48,891 bases of DNA from DATDCV01 sp036524155. Lineage in GTDB: Bacteria > Verrucomicrobiota > Verrucomicrobiia > Limisphaerales > UBA8199. The notes under the pieces are model-generated. The model did not search any database and was not told the DNA's origin. It worked only from the letters and a program-made list of their open reading frames with translations. The stretch lies in assembly GCA_036524155.1 (NCBI GenBank), contig DATDCV010000306.1, forward strand, positions 1-48,891, read 5' to 3'. Made by a program: the position numbers and the translations under genes. Below, piece by piece: positions 30,867-39,265 of this stretch; position 1 is the stretch's first letter; each line of letters starts with the position of its first letter.

Positions 30867-33800
30867 ATGAAGCACATCACACTTGGACTGGCCGCGGCGA
30901 TTCTACAGGTGTTCTTCTGCAGTGGGGTGCAGGGAGCTGAAGCCCGCGAGGGAGAAGCCGGCGCTACGGGATACTATCGGTTTCCGACTATATACCGGGA
31001 GACGATAGTATTCACGGCGGAGGGAGATTTGTGGCGGGTGGGCATTCAGGGCGGCGTGGCCCAGCGCCTGACCAGTCATTTGGGCCAGGAGTCCATGGCG
31101 GCGTTTTCGCCCGACGGCCAATGGCTGGCGTTTTCGGCGGAATACGAAGGGGCGCTGGAAATTTATATGATGCCGGCGGCTTCCGGTTTGCCCAAACGCC
31201 TGACGTTCGAAGGCGACTCAGCCTGGGTGGCGGGATGGACGCCGGATGGGAAAGTGCTCTACTCGACGCGGCATAGCTCGACGTTGCCGGACTGGCAACT
31301 GGCAACGGTCGATCCGCAGACTGGCGCGAGAGCGCTCCTCCCGTTAAGTCAGGCCAGCGACGGAGTCTTCGATCCCGCCGGGAAAACGCTGTTCTTCACG
31401 CGCCAGCACTTTCAGGGGAGCAGCACCAAACGCTACCAGGGCGGCTGGGCCCAGAACGTGTGGAAATTTACTCTTGGGACGCCTGAAGCAATCGCGTTGA
31501 CTCCCGATTTCGCCGGCACCAGCAAGGGTCCAATGTGGTGGCAGACCCGGATTTATTTTTTGTCTGACCGCGACGGAACAATGAACGTGTGGTCGATGAA
31601 CACCGACGGCAAGGACTTGAGCCAGCACACCCGCCACGGCGGATGGGATGTGAAATGGGCGTCGCTGTCCCAAGGGCGAATTGTTTACCAACTGGGGGCG
31701 GACCTGCGGGTACTCGAAATCGCTTCGCGGAAGGATTGGGTGGTGCCGATCCGACTCGCGTCCGATTTTGACCAGGAACGCGAGAAGTGGGTCAAGAAAC
31801 CAATCGACTATCTGAGCGCAGCGCACCTTTCGCCGGACGGGGACCGGCTGGCGTTGACGGCGCGGGGGCAGGTGTTCGTCGCGCCATCAGGCCAGGGCCG
31901 CCTGGCGCAAGCGACCCGCGAACCGCGCGTGCGGTTTCGTCAGGCTCGGTTTTTCCCGGATGGCAAATCAGTGCTGGCGTTGTCGGATCGGACGGGCGAG
32001 CTGGAATTCGAGAAACTCCCCGCCAATGGCGTTGGCCCCGCGGAGGCACTGACTAAAGACGGCAAGGTGTTCCGCATGGACGCCCTGCCGTCGCCGGACG
32101 GCAAGTGGGTCGCCTACCAGGATAAGAACCTCGAGCTTTGGCTGCTGAATCTCGACGACAAAAAGAGCCAGCGCATCGCGAGCTCTAAAGTTGAGGAATT
32201 CGCCGGCCTTCGCTGGTCGCCGGACCGCCGATGGCTGGCCTATGTTGCGTCGGCGGAGAACCTCTACAGCCAGATCCAGATCTACAATGTCAAGGACGGC
32301 ACCACGACCGCACTGACCAGCGACCGGGTCAACAGTTTCTCGCCGTTCTGGAGTCCGGACGGCAAATGGATGTACTTCCTTTCGGAGCGGCACATCCAAT
32401 CGGCGGTGCCCAGCCCCTGGGGTCCGCGCGCTCCCGAACCGTTCTTCAACGAGGCGGTCAAGATTTACCTCGTGTCTCTCGTAAAGGATGGCCGGTCTCC
32501 GTTTGAATCCGTGGATGAACTTCACCCGGCCCAGAAGGACAAGAACAAGGACAAGGAGAAAGAGAAGGACAAGGAGAAAGAGAAGGACAAGGACAAGGAG
32601 AAGAGCAGCAGTCCTGAAGCAGACGGGAAAATCGCGGATGCCGAATCGCCCACCGGTTCCGACCAGCCCCAGGCGCGAGGCGAGTCCAATGAAAAGTCGG
32701 GCGCCAAAGCCGCGGAAACCAACAAGACGGTGGTTGTGACCATCGATTGGGACCGGATCCAGGGCCGGGTCTTCGAGGTTCCGGTGCCGCCCGGAAATTA
32801 CGCTGAGCTCACCTTGAATGACAAACACCTCTATTGGCTGGAGCGAGGGCTTGGCCGCGATGCGAAAGCCAGGCTCAAGACCGTGGAAATCACCAATGAC
32901 GAGCCGAAGCCCAAGACCCTCGCCGAGGAGGTTAGGAGCTACGAGTTGTCGGACGACGGCAAGAAACTGCTCATCCGCAAGGAGGACGCTTTTTACATCG
33001 TGGGCGCCGGGGCCGAGGTCAAACTCGAGAAGAGCGTGGACTTGAAAAACTGGACCTTCTCGCTGGACCCGGGCGAAGAATGGCGGCAAATGTTCGTGGA
33101 ATCGTGGCGGTTGATGCGAGACTATTTCTACGACCGCAACATGCACGGTGTGGATTGGCCGGCCATCCGGGACAAATACCTGCCGCTAGCCGCCCGGGTG
33201 ACCGACCGGGCGGAATTGAACGATCTGATCGCCGACATGGTCGGCGAACTGTCTGCTCTCCATATTTTCGTCCGCGGCGGCGATTTCCGGGAGGGCTCAG
33301 ACCGGATCAGGCCGGGCGGGCTTGGGGCCGTGCTCGTTCGCGATGAAGCCCAGGGCGGGTTCCGGGTCGAGTATGTGTACCAATCGGATCCGGACTATCC
33401 GGAACGCAGTTCTCCATTGGCGCGGCCGACGGTGGACATAAGGGAAGGCGCGGTGATTCTCGCGATCAACGGTGTGCCGGCTTTATCGGCGCCCGACCCG
33501 TCTGCCCTGCTGCGGAACCAGGCGGGCCAGCAGGTGTTGCTGAGTGTCAAACTGCCGGCCACCAATGCGCCGAAGGATGTTGTTGTGGTGCCGATGACCC
33601 TCGAAAAAGAAAGCGACTTGCGATATGACGACTGGGAATACTCGCGCCGGCAGAAGGTAGAGGCGTGGGGACAGGGAGAGATCGGCTACGTGCACCTGCG
33701 AGCTATGGGAGCGGACGACATCGCCGCCTGGGCTAAGAACTTCTATCCCGTGTTCAACCGGAAAGGTTTGATCGTTGATGTGAGGCACAACCGAGGCGGC

Positions 33801-34283
33801 AACATCGACAGTTGGGTTTTGGAGAAACTGATGCGCAAAGCGTGGTTTTACTGGCAACCGCGGGTTGGAAACCCCACGTGGAATATGCAGTATGCCTTCC
33901 GCGGGCACATGGTGGCCTTGTGCGACGAACATACCGCTTCCGATGGCGAGGCGTTTAGCGAAGGCTTCAAACGGTTGGGGTTAGGCAAGGTGATCGGGAC
34001 CCGCACCTGGGGTGGTGAAATCTGGCTCAGCTTTGACAATTGGCTGGTGGATCGGGGCATTGCGTCCGCGGCCGAAACCGGGGTTTACGGACCGGAAGGT
34101 AAATGGCTTATCGAAGGCCATGGCGTCGACCCCGATATCATCGTGGACAACCTTCCCCACGCCACCTTCCTTGGGGAAGACGCTCAGCTGAAGGCTGCCG
34201 TGGAATATCTGCGAGAGCAGATCCGCCTCAAGCCCGTCACGATCCCGCCCCCACCGGCACGCCCGGTGAAGGCCTTGAAATGA
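30867..34283 (+). CDS. Tricorn-like S41 protease
   Basis: This encodes 1138 aa. The ATG at 30867 opens a signal peptide (MKHITLGLAAAILQVFFCSG, then VQGAEA). Residues about 45-550 form WD40/TolB-like propellers (AFSPDGQWLAFSAEYEG, LSPDGDRLALTARGQ, WSPDGKWMYFLSERH). A Lys/Asp/Glu repeat tract lies at about 556-582. Residues about 740-1130 hold the C1 domain, a PDZ domain (INGVPALSAPDPSALLRNQA), and the S41 catalytic core: His799 (SALHIFVRGGD), Ser1025 (EHTASDGEAFSEGF) and Glu1083 (WLIEGHGVDPDI). In tricorn a Ser precedes the catalytic His; here it is Leu798. It probably degrades peptides in the periplasm. The downstream spacer has a terminator for the convergent gene only. Confidence 0.88.
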   Translation: MKHITLGLAAAILQVFFCSGVQGAEAREGEAGATGYYRFPTIYRETIVFTAEGDLWRVGIQGGVAQRLTSHLGQESMAAFSPDGQWLAFSAEYEGALEIYMMPAASGLPKRLTFEGDSAWVAGWTPDGKVLYSTRHSSTLPDWQLATVDPQTGARALLPLSQASDGVFDPAGKTLFFTRQHFQGSSTKRYQGGWAQNVWKFTLGTPEAIALTPDFAGTSKGPMWWQTRIYFLSDRDGTMNVWSMNTDGKDLSQHTRHGGWDVKWASLSQGRIVYQLGADLRVLEIASRKDWVVPIRLASDFDQEREKWVKKPIDYLSAAHLSPDGDRLALTARGQVFVAPSGQGRLAQATREPRVRFRQARFFPDGKSVLALSDRTGELEFEKLPANGVGPAEALTKDGKVFRMDALPSPDGKWVAYQDKNLELWLLNLDDKKSQRIASSKVEEFAGLRWSPDRRWLAYVASAENLYSQIQIYNVKDGTTTALTSDRVNSFSPFWSPDGKWMYFLSERHIQSAVPSPWGPRAPEPFFNEAVKIYLVSLVKDGRSPFESVDELHPAQKDKNKDKEKEKDKEKEKDKDKEKSSSPEADGKIADAESPTGSDQPQARGESNEKSGAKAAETNKTVVVTIDWDRIQGRVFEVPVPPGNYAELTLNDKHLYWLERGLGRDAKARLKTVEITNDEPKPKTLAEEVRSYELSDDGKKLLIRKEDAFYIVGAGAEVKLEKSVDLKNWTFSLDPGEEWRQMFVESWRLMRDYFYDRNMHGVDWPAIRDKYLPLAARVTDRAELNDLIADMVGELSALHIFVRGGDFREGSDRIRPGGLGAVLVRDEAQGGFRVEYVYQSDPDYPERSSPLARPTVDIREGAVILAINGVPALSAPDPSALLRNQAGQQVLLSVKLPATNAPKDVVVVPMTLEKESDLRYDDWEYSRRQKVEAWGQGEIGYVHLRAMGADDIAAWAKNFYPVFNRKGLIVDVRHNRGGNIDSWVLEKLMRKAWFYWQPRVGNPTWNMQYAFRGHMVALCDEHTASDGEAFSEGFKRLGLGKVIGTRTWGGEIWLSFDNWLVDRGIASAAETGVYGPEGKWLIEGHGVDPDIIVDNLPHATFLGEDAQLKAAVEYLREQIRLKPVTIPPPPARPVKALK

Positions 34284-34373
34284 CACGTTGGCAGGACGCG
34301 GGGCCCCGGAGTTTCGGGAACGCGCGCATTCGTACGGGTCTTTTCGAGTCGCGATGCGCTCTTGAAACAAAAA

Positions 34374-34401
34374 GCCGCCGGGCGTTTCGACGCGCGGCGG
34401 C
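34374..34401 (-). terminator. Rho-independent terminator with a TTCG-type loop
   Basis: The arms GCCGCCGGGCG and CGCGCGGCGGC pair (one mismatch) around a small TTCG-containing loop. On the minus strand the stem is followed by TTTTTGTTTC. It lies 20 bp past the stop of the dihydroorotate-dehydrogenase-like gene. Confidence 0.88.
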
Positions 34402-34421
34402 ACAGGGAGCGCCGTGGCGGA

Positions 34422-35417
34422 TCAGGACGCGGGCAACTGGGAAATGGCGCGCATGTACTGAGCGCGCTCGAAGGCGCTGGGGTCGGCGCAATTCTTCTGG
34501 CTGAGACTACCCTTGAGCTGGCTGACCGATTCGTATTCGTGCTCTTCCATCCAGGCGATCATGTCGCGCTCGACGACCCCGATTTGGCGGACGCCGTGGC
34601 GGAGCAGGGCGGAGCAGAGCTGGGTGATGTCGGCGCCGGCCATCAACATCTTGAGGGCATCGGTGGCACGGTGGACGCCGCTGGTGGCGGCGAGGCTGGC
34701 CCGGAGCTTGCCGTAAAGCAGGGCGATCCAGCGCAAAGGAACGCGCATGGCCATCGGTGTGCTCAGCAGGATGTTGGGCTTGATCTCGAGGCTCTCGAGG
34801 TCGATGTCGGGCTGATAGAAACGGTTGAAAAGGACCAGCCCGTTGGCGCCGGCCTGGTCGAGCCGCTGGGCCATGTTGGCGAAGTTGGTGAAGAAGGGGC
34901 TGAGTTTGACGGCGACCGGGATACTGACGGTGGACTTGACCGACTTCAGGATGTCGAGGTAGGTCTGCTCGATTTGGGCCGACGTGAGGTCCATGTCGGT
35001 CGGGATGTAATAGATGTTGAGTTCGAGAGCATCGGCGCCGGCTTGCTGGATGCCCTTGGCGTACTGGGTCCAGCCCCCGGCTGAAGAGCCGTTGAGGCTG
35101 GCGATAATGGGGATACGGACAGCTTTCTTGGCGTTGGCGATGTGCTTGAGATATTCATCCGGACCAAGGCGGAACTCCTCGGGTTCAGGGAAATACGTCA
35201 GGGCCTCGGCAAAGCTCTCGGTGCCGTGCTGGAGATGGCTGGCCAGCTCCACACTTTCCTGGCGAAGTTGCTCTTCAAACAGGGAATACAGAACGACTGC
35301 CGAAGCGCCATTGTCTTCCATCTGTTTGATCGAATCGATTTCTTCGGAGAGCGGCGAAGCCGCCGGCACAAGCGGGGTGCGGAGTTTCAGTCCCAGGTAG
35401 GTTGTTGATAGATCCAT
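34422..35417 (-). CDS. Dihydroorotate-dehydrogenase-like flavoprotein
   Basis: This encodes 331 aa. The barrel opens MDLSTTYLGLKLRTPLVPAA and carries ASLNGSSAGGW, DALELNIYYIPTD, IPVAVKLSPFF (Lys of the FMN site), NGLVLFNRFYQPD and SGVHRATDALKMLMAGAD, the FMN phosphate-binding end. The catalytic Cys/Ser loop of true dihydroorotate dehydrogenases is not obvious, so pyrimidine synthesis is not assured. In many anaerobes a protein of this type lies next to pyruvate:ferredoxin oxidoreductase, as it does here, which suggests a redox role tied to that enzyme. It is 133 bp downstream of the oxidoreductase gene, with a hairpin between, so expression may be lower or separately controlled. Confidence 0.87.
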   Translation of the reverse strand: MDLSTTYLGLKLRTPLVPAASPLSEEIDSIKQMEDNGASAVVLYSLFEEQLRQESVELASHLQHGTESFAEALTYFPEPEEFRLGPDEYLKHIANAKKAVRIPIIASLNGSSAGGWTQYAKGIQQAGADALELNIYYIPTDMDLTSAQIEQTYLDILKSVKSTVSIPVAVKLSPFFTNFANMAQRLDQAGANGLVLFNRFYQPDIDLESLEIKPNILLSTPMAMRVPLRWIALLYGKLRASLAATSGVHRATDALKMLMAGADITQLCSALLRHGVRQIGVVERDMIAWMEEHEYESVSQLKGSLSQKNCADPSAFERAQYMRAISQLPAS

Positions 35418-35469
35418 AAAACGAGAATGTTCGAGTGTTAGCGCCTAGATTGGTTTGGATTATTTGGAA

Positions 35470-35509
35470 CCCCTCTCCCTGGCCCTCTCCCCGCAGGCGG
35501 AGAGAGGGG
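35470..35509 (-). repeat. GC-rich hairpin between the oxidoreductase and flavoprotein genes
   Basis: CCCCTCTC at 35470-35477 pairs with GAGAGGGG at 35502-35509; a further CCCTCTCC copy lies in the loop (CCCTGGCCCTCTCC). No strong T run follows on the minus strand. It may be a dispersed CCCTCTCC-type repeat that partly terminates or stabilises the transcript. Confidence 0.5.
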
Positions 35510-35550
35510 ATGAGCCGCGACTGGTGTCGCTGCTCAGGAGAGTCGGTTCG

Positions 35551-38500
35551 TTATGGTTGTTGGTCGACGGTGCTCTGGGTTTTGGCCGGGGCCGGGGCGG
35601 CGGGTTTAAGGTCGCGCGCGGCCATGTATTGGTACAGCTTCCAACGGCGGTCGGCATCGACCTGCGCCAGGGCGAAGAGCTTCTTGGCATCTTCGGGTTT
35701 ACTCTTGGTGAGCATCTTGAAACGGTTTTCCGAGAGCAGGTAATCCTGAACCTTGGCCTTGGCGGCGGCGGAGTCGAGTTGCAGCGGGTTTTCGCCGCGT
35801 TCGGCCCGACGCGGGTCGAACCGGTAGAGCAGCCACTGGCCGGACTCGACGGCGAGTTTTTGCTGTTTGGCGCCGATGCCGGCGTCGAGCGCGATGCCGT
35901 GCGCGATGCAATGACTGTAGGCGATGATCAGGGACGGTCCCGGATACGACTCGGCTTCCAGGAACGCCTTGAGCGTATGCTCGTCCTTGTAGCCCATGGC
36001 GACGCTGGCGACATAGATGTGCCCGTAGGTCATCGCGATGAGGCCGAGGTCTTTCTTGCCACCCGGCTTTCCACCCGCGGCGAATTTGGCGACCGCGCCG
36101 CGTGGCGTCGATTTCGAGCACTGACCACCCGTGTTGGAATAGACTTCGGTGTCGAGCACCAGGACGTTGACGTCGCGGCCGCTGGCCAACACGTGGTCGA
36201 GCCCGCCGTAGCCGATGTCGTAGGCCCAGCCGTCGCCGCCGATGATCCAAACGCTCTTGCGAACGAGTTGATCGGCGAGGCTGAGTAGGAGCTTGGCGTC
36301 CTTGCTGTCGAGGTTTTGCAGTTTCTGTTTGAGAGTGGCAACCCGCTCGCGCTGGTCGTAAATGCCGGCCTCGTCGGTCTGGTTGGCCGTCAGGATTCCG
36401 GTCACCAGATCCTGGCCGATAGTTCCGGCGAGTCTTTGCAGCAGTTCGCCTGCGAACTCCTTCTGTTTGTCAATCGACACGCGGAAGCCCAGGCCGAACT
36501 CGGCGTTATCTTCGAAGAGCGAGTTGCACCAGGTCGGCCCACGGCCGTCGGCGTTGACCGCGTAAGGGGTGGTGGGGAGATTGCCGCCATAAATGGAGGA
36601 GCAACCCGTCGCGTTGCCCATGATGGCGCGGTCGCCGAATAACTGCGTCAAGAGCTTCAGATACGGGGTCTCGCCGCAGCCGGCGCAGGCGCCGGAGAAC
36701 TCGAACAGCGGTCGCATCACCTGTTGCTGGCGCAGGGTCGAGATCTTGAGCTTGCGGCGATCGAACTCGGGCAGTTGGAGGAAGAAATCCCAGTTGTCCC
36801 GTTCCTGGAGGCGCAGCGGCGCCTGAGGGCGCATGTTGATCGCCTTGAGCTTGGTCTCGGTCTTGTTACGGGCGGGGCAGACCTCGACACACAGCGCACA
36901 GCCCGTGCAGTCTTCGGCGGCGATCTGCAGCGTCCATTTCAATCCTTTCCACTCCGGCGCCCGGGCATCCGTCGATTTGAACGTGGCCGGCGCGCTGGCG
37001 AGGTCTTTGGTCTCATACACTTTGGCGCGAATAGTGGCGTGCGGGCAAATGGCGACGCATTTCATGCACTGGATGCAGACGGCGGCGTCCCAAACGGGGA
37101 TATCCAGCGCGAGGTTGCGTTTCTCGTACTGGGCCGTGGCGGTCGGGAACGAACCGTCGCAGGCGAATGCGCTAACCGGCAACTCGTCGCCGCGCCCGGC
37201 GGCGAGTTTGCCGAGCACGTTCCGCACATATTCGGGGGCGTTCGGGGCGATGGCGGGAACAAGCCCGCCCGTGCCGTTGACCTTGGTGGGGACCTGAACC
37301 TGGTAAAGGTGGGCCAGGGTATTGTCCACGGCTTTGAGGTTCATCTGGACGATCTCCTCGCCTTTTTTGCCGTAGGTGTAACGGATCGAGTCCTTGATGG
37401 CCTCGATGGCCTCGTCCTTGGGCAGCACGCCCGAAAGGGCGAAGAAGCAGACCTGCATGATGGTGTTGATGCGGCCGCCCATGCCGCTTTCCCGCGCGAC
37501 CTTGGTGGCGTCGATCACATAAAATCGGGCCTTCTTATCGATGAGCGCCTGTTGGACCGGTGTGGGGAGCTGCGCCCAGATGTCGTCTTTCGAGAACGGG
37601 GTGTTGAGCAGGAAACAGCCGCCCGGCACGAGGTTGCTGACCATGTCATACCGCTCGAGGAACACGGGTTGGTGGCAGGCGACAAAGTTCGCTTTCGTGA
37701 TGAGGTAGGTTGAGCGGATGGGCTCCGGTCCAAATCGCAGATGGGAGACGGTCATCGAACCGGATTTCTTCGAATCGTAAACGAAGTAACCCTGGGCAAA
37801 GTTTGGCGTTTCTTCGCCAATGATCTTGATCGAGTTCTTATTGGCGCCGACGGTGCCGTCGGCCCCCAGCCCGTAGAACATCGCGCGGATGACGCTGTCG
37901 GGCTCGGTCGAAAACTCCTGATCCCAAGGCAGGCTGGTGTGGGAAACGTCGTCGGTGATGCCGATGGTGAAGTTGTTTTTGGGTGTCGTTTGCGCGAGGT
38001 TGTCGAATACCGCTTTGACCATCGCGGGCGTGAACTCTTTCGAGGAGAGGCCGTACCGGCCGCCGAGGACTTTGGGGAGCTGGGTTAGCTTCTCTGAGCT
38101 GGAAGAAACAGCCTCGAACAGGGCCGCGACGACATCCTGGTAAAGCGGTTCGCCCATGGCGCCGGGTTCCTTGGTGCGGTCAAGCACTGCAATCGATTTG
38201 ACGGAAGCCGGCAAGGCGGCGACAAAGCGTTTGCTGTCGAAAGGACGATACAGGCGCACCTTGACGATGCCGACCTTCTCGCCCCGTTTCACCAGGTAAT
38301 CGACGGCTTCATGTGCGGCCTCACAGCCGGAGCCCATTAGCACCACCACGCGATCGGCGTTGGGCGCGCCGACGTACTCGAACGCGCTGTACTTGCGGCC
38401 CACCTGGGCGGCGAAATCGTCCATGACCTTCTGGGTCAGGTCCGCGCAGGCCGCGTAGTAGGGGTTGACGGTTTCCCGCGCCTGGAAATAGGCATCCGGG

Positions 38501-39222
38501 TTCTGCGCGGAGCCGCGCAGCACCGGGTGGTCAGGGGACATTGCGCGGGCGCGATGCGCCGCAATAAGCTGGTCATCAATCAGGGCCGCGATGTCCTCCT
38601 TCGACAGCACCTCGATCTTGGAGACCTCATGGGAGGTGCGGAAGCCGTCGAAGAAATGGACGAAGGGGATGCGGGAGCGCAGGGACGCGGCCTGGGCGAT
38701 GAGCGCAAAATCCATGGTTTCCTGGACGGACCCGGCGGCGAGCATACCCCAGCCGGTGGAGCGGCAGGCCATGACGTCGCTGTGGTCGCCGAAGATGGAG
38801 AGGGCATGGGCCGCGACGGTCCGCGCCGTGACGTGGAAGACCGTGGGCAGCAGTTCGCCGGCAATCTTGAACATGTTCGGGATCATCAGCAGCAAGCCCT
38901 GGGAGGCGGTGAAGGTGGTGCTGAGGCTGCCGGTTTGGAGGGAACCGTGGACGGCCCCGACGGCGCCGCCTTCGCTCTGCATTTCGACGATCGAGGGGAT
39001 GGTGCCCCAGAGGTTGCGTTTGCCTTCGGAAGCCCACTGGTCGCACCATTCGGCGATGGGCGAGGAGGGGGTGATGGGGTAGATGGCCATCACTTCGTTG
39101 ACCTGGTAGGCGACGTGGGCCGCCGCCTCGTTCCCGTCCAGCGTTTTGTACTTCTTGGCTTTGGGAGCGGAGGAGGCCGCTTTGGTTTTGCCGAGAACCG
39201 GTGAGGAATTGGATGCAGTCAT
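35551..39222 (-). CDS. nifJ: Pyruvate:ferredoxin (flavodoxin) oxidoreductase
   Basis: This encodes 1223 aa, the full length of the single-chain enzyme. It converts pyruvate and CoA to acetyl-CoA, CO2 and reduced ferredoxin. Domains in order: N-terminal pyrimidine-binding domain (YPITPSSPIAEW, SVIEMQSEGGAVGAVHGSLQ), the gamma-type domain, the ferredoxin domain with two 4Fe-4S motifs (CIQCMKCVAICP from about Cys716, CTGCALCVEVCP from about Cys772), a CoA/proximal-cluster region (GACAGCGETPYLKLL), and the TPP-binding domain (GGDGWAYDIGYGG, then YSNTGGQCSKSTPRGA). All key motifs are intact. It lies 43 bp after the acyl-CoA synthetase/GNAT gene on the same strand, which points to co-transcription and a pyruvate-to-acetate energy route. 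Confidence 0.95.
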   Translation of the reverse strand: MTASNSSPVLGKTKAASSAPKAKKYKTLDGNEAAAHVAYQVNEVMAIYPITPSSPIAEWCDQWASEGKRNLWGTIPSIVEMQSEGGAVGAVHGSLQTGSLSTTFTASQGLLLMIPNMFKIAGELLPTVFHVTARTVAAHALSIFGDHSDVMACRSTGWGMLAAGSVQETMDFALIAQAASLRSRIPFVHFFDGFRTSHEVSKIEVLSKEDIAALIDDQLIAAHRARAMSPDHPVLRGSAQNPDAYFQARETVNPYYAACADLTQKVMDDFAAQVGRKYSAFEYVGAPNADRVVVLMGSGCEAAHEAVDYLVKRGEKVGIVKVRLYRPFDSKRFVAALPASVKSIAVLDRTKEPGAMGEPLYQDVVAALFEAVSSSSEKLTQLPKVLGGRYGLSSKEFTPAMVKAVFDNLAQTTPKNNFTIGITDDVSHTSLPWDQEFSTEPDSVIRAMFYGLGADGTVGANKNSIKIIGEETPNFAQGYFVYDSKKSGSMTVSHLRFGPEPIRSTYLITKANFVACHQPVFLERYDMVSNLVPGGCFLLNTPFSKDDIWAQLPTPVQQALIDKKARFYVIDATKVARESGMGGRINTIMQVCFFALSGVLPKDEAIEAIKDSIRYTYGKKGEEIVQMNLKAVDNTLAHLYQVQVPTKVNGTGGLVPAIAPNAPEYVRNVLGKLAAGRGDELPVSAFACDGSFPTATAQYEKRNLALDIPVWDAAVCIQCMKCVAICPHATIRAKVYETKDLASAPATFKSTDARAPEWKGLKWTLQIAAEDCTGCALCVEVCPARNKTETKLKAINMRPQAPLRLQERDNWDFFLQLPEFDRRKLKISTLRQQQVMRPLFEFSGACAGCGETPYLKLLTQLFGDRAIMGNATGCSSIYGGNLPTTPYAVNADGRGPTWCNSLFEDNAEFGLGFRVSIDKQKEFAGELLQRLAGTIGQDLVTGILTANQTDEAGIYDQRERVATLKQKLQNLDSKDAKLLLSLADQLVRKSVWIIGGDGWAYDIGYGGLDHVLASGRDVNVLVLDTEVYSNTGGQCSKSTPRGAVAKFAAGGKPGGKKDLGLIAMTYGHIYVASVAMGYKDEHTLKAFLEAESYPGPSLIIAYSHCIAHGIALDAGIGAKQQKLAVESGQWLLYRFDPRRAERGENPLQLDSAAAKAKVQDYLLSENRFKMLTKSKPEDAKKLFALAQVDADRRWKLYQYMAARDLKPAAPAPAKTQSTVDQQP

Positions 39223-39265
39223 AATAAATAAATCAATCTGTATTCTGGCGTAGGAGAGGTGGTTT

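Noticed and set aside
31968..33146. Minus-strand frame of 392 codons
   Set aside because: Antisense to the tricorn-like gene; its Leu/Val tract is the reverse of the Lys/Asp/Glu repeat.
36724..37713. Open plus-strand frame of 329 codons
   Set aside because: It lies opposite the intact pyruvate:ferredoxin oxidoreductase gene, has no signal, domain or ribosome site, and is a by-product of GC-rich codon use on the other strand.
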